In this document: in pieces, positions 46,301 to 58,300 of the stretch | Position numbering within the stretch: the stretch's first letter is position 1 | How the letters are laid out: each line of letters opens with the position of its first letter | Origin: Nectonema munidae | Taxonomy: Eukaryota; Nematomorpha; Nectonematoida; Nectonematidae | DNA length: 64,000 nt | Direction: 5' to 3' | Assembly: GCA_030549495.1 (NCBI GenBank) | Contig: JAUIRK010000925.1 | Location: 558,001 to 622,000 of the forward strand | Made by a program: the position numbers and the translations under genes | Notes under the pieces: generated by a model | Databases searched by the model: none | What the model was told of the DNA's origin: nothing | The model's input: only the letters and a program-made list of their open reading frames with translations

Positions 46301-49300
46301 ATAAAGTAAGAGCTTCTTGCTTCCACAAACTGAAGTGTAAAAATCAAAAGAAGGTACCTTTGTCAAAAAGTATAATCGCTAAAATTCCTATTTTTCATTT
46401 TTTGTTGAAACGCGAATATAAAGTTAAAATGTAAAGAAAAATATTCTATAAAACTAGACAAATGAAAATTAAAAAAGAAGTAGGGGGTGAATATTTGTAG
46501 AAAAAAAATCTGCTCTAAACATAAATTAGCAATTTCAGATTGGCAGGTAATGCCATAATTTCACAAATAAATTGTCTGTGTAAAGAAGTCTGGTTCTGAA
46601 AAACAAATGTATCAACAATTAAAAATAAACGTTAAACTGCAGCTTGAGAAGAAAGGATTTGAAAAGGCGTTAAAGAGAACTGATCTAGCGTGGCTAAAAA
46701 AACAATCGATTTGATATTGATTCGATAGTTAAATCAGTTTGAATTGATTGAGCTATGCCAAAATTACATAGGAACTTCTAAAGATAGGAAAGTGTGCCTC
46801 ATAAAAATGTAAGGAGGTCTAATTCGATCGTAATGGCTACACCTGTCACCATGCAATGCAAAAAATGGCAAATTTATTCATTACAATTTAGAATTTTTGA
46901 AATTTAGACATTCATAAAGCTATTAAACACATTACCAAATTTGACTCGTTTTTTATTTTTTCGTGAAATCTTTATTAAATGCCAAACACATGTTTGTCAA
47001 TCATCTTTTGTTGCCTGATTAAGGGAACTGTCATTCCGAAATATATTAGTTAGTTTCCCAAAATGAGAGTAATTTTTTATGATTTTTGTTAATATCTGAG
47101 GTATAATGGACCTCTAAAATACACAACTCGCCTAAGCAGCAGTGTAAAAGTTACCATATATAAAACACCGGGCATTAATTAAAGACTACCAATATGTTAT
47201 TACAAATCTTGTTCTACTTACAATATGAAATAATATATAAGGTAGTATTTATTAACATAAATCTCTATAGTTTACATACTCATATACTTCCATTTCTTTT
47301 TCTCTCTAATTCAGTCTGTTCCTAACTCTCCTACTAACCAGATAAAATTGTTTACCTTTGGTTAATAGCATTTTGTGGAATTTTAAGGTAATGGTAGTTC
47401 TATTACATTATTAGTGTCGAATTAGAATGTGAATTGTTTTAAATGCACGTATTTATATTAGTAATGTATTTGCATCGGTAATTCCCGAACCGAGGCTGTC
47501 GTCGGTATTAGCCTAAGATTAGGCCTGGTTTCCTGTACCAATATGCCACAAGATTTAAAGGCTTGCTTTTTGTTACTGTTATATAAGTCGACACTCGGGG
47601 GCTAAAAGGTTGACTTATACACCGAAATATAAGGTAATTGTGTTTCTTTTGAGTTTCTGCATTACTTGCGTGGCCATATCCACAAATGAAGCAAAGATAT
47701 CAATATAAACTAAAGTCAGGTTGTGTCGAAGTTGAGGACACATGCTAAAAACTTCTTCACAGTCAAAGTTCGATACATACAAAGTTAGATAATAATTTGA
47801 GGCAATTTTAACGATGGGTGATGAGGGAAAGTAGAATCTGCAAATAACCGAATTATATTTTATCAGTATCAATAAATCGTTTACAAAATAATAATTTCGA
47901 TGGTGAATTAATTGATGGTGAATAAAGATGGTTAACGATGGGTGATAAGGGAAAGTAGAATCTGCAAATAACCGAATTATATTTTATCAGTATCAATAAA
48001 TCGTTTACAAAATAATAATTTCTAAATATACGTTATTCACAAATTTGAAAACTATCAAAATGGAAGAATTTTTTTGATAACAATATTTATTAATGACAAC
48101 ATTGGGACCAGGAAAAAACGTTAACACAGACGTAGTTATGTTTAGTTATTTAATTAATTTTATTTAATAAGTTTGTAGATAGTTAATTTGTTAGTTGGTT
48201 AGGATTATTGAAACGAATCATTTAATTTTATGCGAGGAGGCATCAAAACCACCAAGACACGAAATCTTTGGCAATTTTTCACATCGTATTTTTTATATAG
48301 AAATTTTACTGTAGTTTCACTTTTAAGCAAAAACAAGAAGAGTGAAGAATAAAAATACGACTCACCCTCGCTACTAGGAATATATTCGAGAATGGCTGCT
48401 CGCGTTTCAGGAGACATCATCGAAAAGATGTCGACGGGCTCCGAAGAAATACTGGTATCCTCAGTGCCCTTACGGAAGGCACTCGACGTTTCGTTCTCAA
48501 CGCCCTTCTCAGCAGCGGAGACAATCACATTCTTGGCCTGGTCCCGCACTACTGTCTTGGGGGCATTCTCGTTCTCTTTGTATGCTTCGTGGGAAGAGGG
48601 AAGGCGGAAGAGACAAGATGTGTCGCTATGATTGACATTTGCCATACTGAAAATAAATTAAAAGGATCTTAGGAACGCACTCGTAATTTATATAAGTAAG
48701 TAGCAATATGTATGCTCCATATTTGCAGTGGAACCTCGTTGTAAGAATCTTAATTCCCTCTTTATATCCGTTCTTGAAGCAAAATCTTCGTGAATTCTTC
48801 AATTTTAATTCATATAAATTACATGAAGAGTAAATATAATATGCAAATTACCAGCATACGAATGTTTATTAATGCATATGAAGAATATATAGAATGATCG
48901 ACATCCGCTCATTTTTTGAGATTCAGCGCCAAATTTTTCACATTTTTTGATGGTATCTTTTATATTTTTATTTTGAGTAAAATCATACATCTTTACTAAT
49001 TCTGTAACGAGCACCGGAAAAGAGCTTTATGTTTAATACGAAAAAACTAAATTGACTACGACATTTTAAACACATAAATCATCATCCGTAGTGAATTCAG
49101 AACCCTATATTCTGAATCATTGAAGTCATACATGACCTATTGAAATTATTTAGGGCTTTTTCGATCACGTCAATCGAGATTGCAAGCATTATGAATAACA
49201 GTAGCAAGAGAATCGAAGCAAATATTTCTGATGGTTAAATCGATCAATACAATGTATTTTACAATAAACCTTTTAACATATCTCTTCATTATATATAATT

Positions 49301-52300
49301 CATGCGTGTGTTCCAATAAAAAATGACAACAGCAATCCAAAGATGATAATGCTGATCGAAATGTAAAAATATGTCGGTGTGTTTGTTTAAATATGGAAAA
49401 GCGTTAGGTTTGGATTTCGCAGTTTTGATATTACATTTATCATGACACGATTTCCTTTTTGTAATTTTAATAAACATGTATTTTCACATCTACGTGTGGA
49501 CACAATATATGCATACTTCAATACTACACGTTTAAAATTTGTCGCCTAAGTTCTCTCTAATTTCTTTTTCGGATACGTTCATATCTCAATTCTTCCATTC
49601 TACTGCAGGTATCTTTGTTCTTGCTTCATTCACAGTAGAGATTCAACTATCGAAATTGGTTGTACTTAACATTTTCTAAAGGAGCTTCTTAAGATGGACT
49701 GAGTATAGAAATAATGGGATCATTTTTATTCCTTTTGTGCAGGAGCACATCCTAGAGACTTTGCTTAGAATACGAATCTGAAGGATTTCTAAGGTTTCCC
49801 TGGAAATGAGTGTTATGGAAATCATTATCATCTAAGATTTAGCATACACACCAGCTCTTTATAACTGATTGGCATATACATCGATAAAAATAGGAAATTG
49901 GTATATTATTTAAATGTATAAACTTTTATAAGGACTACTTTTCGAGTACGAGATCTTTGCAACGGTTCGTGAGCTGAATCAAAATTAGTTTGTAAAAATT
50001 GTTGGTTAAATGATTTGATCGTAAGCCTACGTGAAAGAGCGACTCGATGAACTCCTCCGACTCACTGAAGAGAACGCACAAAAACGAGAAAAGTGGAGAC
50101 AGAGGTTGAAAGCCACCGACCCCTAACTATAGGACAAGGTGTAGTCAAAAAAGAAGAAGATCGTAAGTCCATCTTTCTTTGTGCATAAAGAGTTCTTCAT
50201 ATATTAGTGAACTTTAATTTTATAATAAATTGTTATGTAAGCATTATTAAAATATTTGACTTTTTTAAATTTAACATTTTTGAAGTATTATTGCATATCG
50301 TTTTATCTAAATCAGAATATCTCGAATTTTTTCAGGTGCACAACGCTTTTTGAGAAGCCCAGATTCCGATACTTTTATATCGACGCAATTTAATTAATTA
50401 CGTTTTCTGAGTTTAATATTTTATGGGCTAAGTGCACCTGAGGAAGTAGCGGCAAAGGATAAACATTTAGTATAAATATGATATACCAATTTACATTAGT
50501 TGAGAACTATTCTTTAGAATGTATTTACAAATGGTCTTGAATGGTAGCCATTTTAGGGATTAGAGATGTATTAGGTTAAAATAAAGCAAACTTACAAACT
50601 AATCACCACACCTTTAATCTTATAAAATTTTATTTATTATTAGAATTTTAGATTAAACTTTTCTCTAGTGCTTTTCAATAAAAAAAAAATCTTAAGTTTT
50701 TGGAAACAAAATCGATGTGGCATTACTGATAGAATTTAAGAATGTGTTTATAAAACAATTTATACTTTAAACCTTTTCACGAAACCGCATTTTAGGCCTC
50801 TGGTCTAAAGAATAGACAATATTCACAAAATGGTGTCTTTTTAAAGAAAGAAATCTTGGATTATGATTAGAGTGCGAGGTTAGTTTTCTTGAATTGATGC
50901 CCATTTTTTTAAAAACTAAAATATGGAATTTGGAATCCAAGAAAAAAAAGATGGGAAGATACGAAGGATTTTTGGGCAAAGAAACATCTTTCGTGAAAGC
51001 TTCTTGGAAGGACGAGCATGATCTTGTCTTGGGTGTTTCGGGAGTCATCGCTCTTTCGGAAATGACGGAGTTCAAAGGAGATGAAAGCAAAACGTTTTCG
51101 TCATTCTCAATGAGGTCATTTCCTTCTAAACCAAATTAAAAGAAATAAGAGCCAGGGATCCAGGAGATATATAAGTTATAGTGGGCTATTAAACCAAGGG
51201 TTTCATGAAATGTCTGAAACTTAGAGAGAATGGAAGAAAACTTCATGAATTCACAGGTGTTTTATGTATAATCTATGAAATGACGCTTTGATTATTTGAT
51301 GCTATTTTTAAGAATTACATGAAAACCTTAGACATTTTGTAAAATAATCATATTCACGAGTTCCTGAAAATTTTGCAATTTCATCAAATTATTGATTATA
51401 CAATCCTAGACTAAAATATACATATGAAGAGTTTATAGATACACCGCTCTCAGGTGTTCAATAATTAAAGGCATTTGGTCTATAGGAAACCATTTGCTAT
51501 CAAATGAATCATGTAGAAGTACTTATGATATTAATAACTTTGTTACTTTAAAAAAGTGTAATAAATTAGATGATTTAAAAGTAATGGAATCATTTTATAC
51601 AGCGGAAAGCAAAATCCTATTTTATGATGCAAAGATGTTTATACTGGTAAAATTATATCTTGGCAAAGCTGAGAGACACATAAAATGCCACAGAAGCTTA
51701 GCTTTGCATTTATGTCAATTTACACTAAGGATCAATTTACATTAAGGAAGCTGATCATGAGATAATGATACAATATGGTGATGTAGAGATAATGTTAACA
51801 TATAACAACGATGTTGATGACAAAGATAATGAAAAAAAGAAACCTGAAGGAAGACCCATGTCAGTTGTGATAGCTGATTCATTCATTTCTGGAAAAAGAG
51901 GAGCATCTTGCGAGAGAGGCCTTTCTTGACTGGTGAGAGAGGGAGAACTCGTGATCGAGTTGAATTTGTTGACGGTGAAGAATTCGGTTTTGTTGGGATG
52001 AGAGATGCTCAAAGCTACGTCTTTGCTGTTTTTGATACAGTGCGAGCTTGACAAGAGAGAGGACTGCTAAATAGGTTTGAATTTTACTGTGTTTGAGTTT
52101 CTCATTTCACGAAAAAACAATTTGAAATGTCATTTCAATCAAGAGAAAATTATTATACAGTGATGCTTTCCTAATCCGACAATTTAATATATCCGACACT
52201 TTTTTTGTAAATGATAAGGTCCATTTAATATTTTGTACTTCTTAATGTATTAAGCCGACAAATTTTGATTCCGACTACGGCATACCTTTTAATTCCATGT

Positions 52301-55300
52301 ATATACGACTAAGATTACTTTTTAATTCGACTTTTCAAAAAATTTTAGATTTAACATTATAGATTATAATTACAACAAGAAATTTAACAGATAAGAAATC
52401 GTTGCTCCAGCCAAAGAAAGAAACGGTGGTAGTTCTTTTAGTATTGGAAATGATAAATCAAACTCTGATACAGAGCCTCCGACATCCATTTAAGAAATGC
52501 GGTCTTAGTGGACCAATAAAATTTTTTGAAGAAATGAAGCTTTCTCTCAATTAGACGTTTCATCATTAATTTTAAATCAAGTCAATAAAAAAGTGGAAAA
52601 AGATTGAAACAAGTTAGTATAGAGAAGTTTTTAGTAGAAATTTTCAATAAAATTTTCATTTTGTTTTGAAATTTTGAATGTATAATTTTTTAATGCGACA
52701 TTTCTTAAACCGACTTCACTAATGCTGTTAACCATAGATGTCGGATTAACCAATCATCACTGATGTAAAAAGCACCAATATAAAAAAGGGGAATTTTTGT
52801 TCTTTATTCAAAAAAAAGAAAGCTGTTAACGATGCAGTTCTTAAAGCTAATCATCTTTTTTGAGAGAGAAAACTTTTTAGAAAAGAGAATTTTATTGTTT
52901 CAGCTAATGATGCTCAATGCTTAAAATAAATTTCACTGCATTGTAATAAAATTAAATTAATTTTTTTTTCAATTCAAATCTTAAGAGAATCGAGAAGATG
53001 AAGCCTTGAATTCTTGTCGAGATAGAAACTTTACTGCACTTCCAGAATCAAACGTAGTCGATATTAAAGTGTCTGCTTTCTAGAGTTGCCTGTTCTCTGT
53101 CTCAAGAAAAGCAGAAAAAAACAGACCAAATAATGAAATATCCGAAATACAAAACTATCCGAAATTTTTCAGTGTAAATTCATTTTTATAGAAATTATAT
53201 TACACATAATTTTAAGTTTACGCTTTGACAAATTAATTAAAGTATATTTTTATTAATATTTTATTTGATAAAAAATTAAAATATTATATAGTAACATTCA
53301 CAAAGAAAACTTGAAAATCATCATTAATTAATTTTTGGCCTTGTTTTGCCTAAATAGAAAACAATTTAAATTTAAACGAAATACAGAATTGTAAAAAGTA
53401 GTTTTAAAAATAAATAGAAGACAAAGTCTGTCCGAAAAAAATTAAAGATTTTTCAAGTAATAAGTGTGATTTTATTTTCTGAAATTTTTTAACAAATAAA
53501 AACAATTTGGTAGTCTTATAGATTCCTTTAGCCAAAATTTCTGTATCACACATGTTTGGCGCTTCCTTTAAAAGATTTCATAAATCAAAATGATTTTTAA
53601 AATTTTATTTCAATCATAGTGATAGCTACAGTTGGATAGTTGGCCAGCCTGACTATTTATTTCTATTTGGTTGCAGCTAGATCAATTGGACATATCTAAA
53701 AACACACTTATTTATATTTATTGTATCTGAGCACATTCACAACATCATTTATTCCATATGTGTATAAATTGTCTTGAAGAACGCGATTCCTAACCTTTAA
53801 GAAGTTGATGAACACAAGGAAATTTTGGCATAAAAAGTAAGCAATTAATATTTGTACCTTATTTTATTGGCAAAAATTATTCAATGTCAAATGAAGTCTT
53901 CAAGTGGAAGACGAATACCGGAAGAAAAGCAACTTTTATATAAATTCAAGGAGAAAAGACAAAAAGCCGCCGCTCGCTATTTATTCTAACTTCAAACGTT
54001 TGCGCTTTCTGCTTCCCTTCTTTTTGCGCGTACAACTCGCTGGATTATTTTCACTCGTTTTAAGTTTTTACAAAAATTAAAAAGTGTTCACGGACCCTCT
54101 GAGACTCAGCCATGAACCGCTTAGGAGAGCGTGGGCCCCACGTACCCGTTAACGCCCAGAGTCGACTTTACAAAAATAAATTCGTCTGCGTTTATCAATG
54201 CTCTTTAATACAAATCTTCTGCTTTGCATTAGATATCGCCTGATTATTCTGGTCGTTAACGGGGGACATTTTAAAAATTGTGTTTCTAAGAGCATACTTT
54301 GGTTTTAGTTGCGATAAAAAAAAATTCAAAAAAAAATATTGGAATTGAAAGATGAAGTTTATGAAAAAATATCTCTCGTTATTAGGCATTCTTTAATTAT
54401 ATTTCATTATTAAAATAAAATTCTTTGGTTTCTAAGATTTGTGAACAATTAGCAAAAGGACGATCATTTTTTAGGATCATTGCTTGAAAAATAACAGAAA
54501 ATTCTACCATTCTCATTTCTGACAGAATGAGTAGAGCAAGCGAAGGCCATGCAAGAAGAAAGAATGCTGGATATAAAAAGTCTCAAGGTCACGCAATTAA
54601 AAAGTAGATAAAATTCTTAGAACAAGAAAATTAAAACGTGACATAGTAGTTAAATATCCAAAAAAATAGATATTTTAAATTCGCACTGTTTGAAGTAGGC
54701 ATCCACCACCGAACCCGTAGGAGATTTAGACTAAAACAGAGATTTAGTTGTACGTGATATGACCTTTGAATGGTAAGTAGGATTTTAAGTTTATGACATT
54801 GTAAAGTAAGAGTTTTTGGATTCGCATTTACAACCACCTTTGAAAACTCAGTATATTGAAGCGTGATTTTGTGAGTGGAAGAGTAAAAGGGGAGGGGGGA
54901 GAAGAAATCGGGAGAATGACGGTTCTTGGTCGGATTTTAAAGGATGAAGGAGGCACTGCTGGTTGAGTGGTATAGATATATTAGAATGGTTGATTTCTCA
55001 CCCAATTGATTGAATGAAAGAAAAGGTTAGCTTTCGTCCAGAAAGGAGATTTGTAAAGAAATATCAGTTAATAGAAAGTTGAAGCCACTCAAATGAAAAG
55101 TACGCAACATCTAGGGGAACCGAAACCATGATTTGGTGTTAATCAATTGAGGTCGAGGGGTACAGGAGTGTTCCAAGAAATGAAAATGTCTGTCGATTAC
55201 TCTTCAAAAGTGTGGCCCTGAAAGAGTAAAACGAGCGGAAGCAGGAGATGAAGTCATGGCCTCTGTTAAAGGAGGAGGAGCCAGAGCTATAGACATTGAA

Positions 55301-58300
55301 GCACTATGCAAATATTAGCTCTGATAATAATAATAGTTCAAAACAAATTATAACAGCTTCATTTCTTTCAAGATTTTACAATGGCGTCAAAATACAACAA
55401 TCATTTTCCGGTATAAATAAGTTTGAAAGGTAAAAAAGAAATATTTCAAAGCCCAGATTCTAAACTGGAACATGCAGGCACTTGAGATTCCAAGGAGATG
55501 TTTAGCTTTTCTTATTAGGAATATAATTTTCGCTTTTTGAATTGTAAAATCTTAACCTATTTCATGTTGGTTTCTTATTTCACCATTTTAAGGTTGAAAT
55601 ACTTTTGATTTGAGAGTCTCTTGTATCTATCTTCTCGACTCACAAGTTTGCATTTGCGAAATCATTAATATTCATTCCAATCATTTGTATCAGAAATGTG
55701 AATATTTTGTATAATCAATCATACAACCTTATCAACCTTTAAACGAATAGAATATCTTACATACAATTTTGCATAAAAAGGGTTCTTTCAGACCGATGCT
55801 TTTTATTTTAGTTGGGGGTTTTATTTAACCCATTAAGTCCCAATGCTCCCATTTGGGAACATAAGTAATTTCATCTTCGTCTGCTTTTTTCAAGGACTTT
55901 GAATATAAATCGTTTGCTTTTTTTTTAGATATTGTCTGATTTCTATGGTACTTAATGGGTTAATAATCAAATCATATATAGTAACAAAAGAACAAATATC
56001 TTGATACTTTTATTTACATTTAGGGTTACGAGAAAATTCTCTGTCTTCTTAGAATGCTCAGTACAAGCAATGCTTGAACTTGCTTCAGCGGAACCAACTT
56101 TTTTTCTATACAACATTACTCCTCAATGTTCTGAGATAATCCAACTAGAGAAGATCTATCTTCTTCTTCTTTTATGGTGGCAGTTTTTCTTCCAGTTTGC
56201 GACTTGACTAATATAATAAGAATAGGAAATTATACCTTCCAAATTTAAAATATTCATGAAGTAAACCAAAGACATCGTTGTGTCTTACTTTAAACACTAT
56301 AACTCTGGCATAGTTGATCAAAAGTATCAATAGCACTTTTAGTGTGATTGCAATTAGATTATATCAGACTTGCGACTCACGTAGTCAATCTTATAGCGCC
56401 TTGATGCATTGTTTAAAGAAGTAAAACACCTTTATTCATTTTATGAACATATAAAACCAGATTTGAGAGTTATCGAAACCAACGAGTGATGATACAACCG
56501 TTCTTGATTTATTCGCCTGTAAATGAAGAGGAATACGAGACTTATTTTTGCGTACTGTTCCAACAATAGTTGTCATTTTCAAAAAAATTTTAGCCAGTAA
56601 AAAAATTTTCCATGGTTATCTTTCTTTAGGAAACAGCCATCGATGAAATGATTTACATCTTTTTGTTTTGATTTCAGTGACTTTGCCTATGTAAGGTAAG
56701 TAGAGTTTGCTCCCGGTTCTGAAATACCGGGACGTTCCCGGTTCTAAAAATTTGGGAACCGTCTCGGAACCGAAAAGTATTCCCGGTTCCAAAAATAACT
56801 TAGTTGTAATTGATTTATTTCACTATGCAATTCTTTGCATAAAACTTTTTTTTGTCATCTCATTTTAATGGTAAACGGAGAAAAGTGTGCAAACGACAAA
56901 AGAGTTTCTTTTTCTTTTTTTTCTCTGCAGCACACTTTTGTCGTTTGCACACTTTTCTTCTAGAACCATTTTAATAATAATGATATAGAAAGAAAAAGTG
57001 TACATCTGTTCTATATATCTCCTTAAGGAACCGTTTGGAACCGGGATTTCCCGGTTTTGTAAATTTTTTTCGGTATCGGTTCCTAATTTTCGATACTTAT
57101 GCAAACACTAAAGGTAAGCCATGGAATATATAATCAGCATTGCAATCAGCCAAAGGAAACAGTTTCATTCCATATTTATTAGATTTTGATATAGAGTCCA
57201 TGAAAAGAAATCAAGTGTTCATCAATACAGAGTTCATGAGACGGAGTATATACATTTTTCCAATTTGAAATAAAAGAAAACCAAACATTTCTAAAAGCAA
57301 CAAACTTGTCATTCTTTCTCGTTCTTATACTTTTATCATCAAATATCAAGTTTCTAAGAATAGCTTCAAACCTATGCATAACATAGCATCGACATTGTCA
57401 CTTCAAAACTTGATCTACACGAAGGACCTTCACTCCATAAATTTCGTATACTTTCATGATTACCTTCACATATACCAAGAAGATATTGTCAACCTTTGTT
57501 TTTGGCACTAATTTTTGTGTAAAAATATTAATTTTGGTGTTCCTTTCATTGGTGTGCTTTTGAAGACCATTTTCATTCTGATTTAAATGTAAAAGTTCGT
57601 TCTGGTTGTCAGAAAATAACATTATATCCATAGTCTCTTCATTTTCTTTTCTAACTTCTTTTGAACTTTCCGGTTCAGTGTTTGTATCTGGATAATATAG
57701 CAAACAATCGGTGCTTCAAGAAGAGAATCCATGTTATATATTGGAAAATTTTTATAAATATTTTCAGTTAAAACTTTCGTATCAAAAAAAAATTGAAAGA
57801 AAAATCTAAATGGGTCCCAGCAGACACATTTGAAAAGGGCGATTTTTTAAAGATTTTAATGGAACAATATATTTCTAAAATAAACCAAAAAGGTTGAATT
57901 ACAATTAGCAATATAATTTTGCAATAAAGTTTTTTTTGGTAAATTGAGCTTAAATATGACTTCTCGGTCTTCTGGGATCATTTTTATGCATGTAAGGGTT
58001 AATAAGATTGACAGATGAAAAAGAGTGATATATGTTCAAAGAGAAAATGCTACTAAAAGTGATTACACAACGTTTTCATTATACTTACAAAGGTCCGATA
58101 CCTAAAAGTAAAAGTTTGGAAAACCACAAGTATTTCAATTAGCATCAATTCAAAAATTCAGGGGGAAATATCATAACCAATAAAAAAAAGATACATACGT
58201 TTGAGTTGAGTGCGTAATCTCCAAGGAACATTGCCAGATCAGAGTCCACTAGCAAGGTTTTGGGGGAGGAAGAGTCATTGCAGATGGATGTTTCTGAATT

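Noticed and set aside
54860-54990. Proline-rich frame considered as an Hsf exon
   Set aside because: The only donor candidate is GTGGTT, a poor match; exons 3 and 4 already join in phase without it.
55200-55320. Serine/proline-rich frame considered as an Hsf exon
   Set aside because: It ends in a stop without a donor in that frame, and the other frame breaks the phase.
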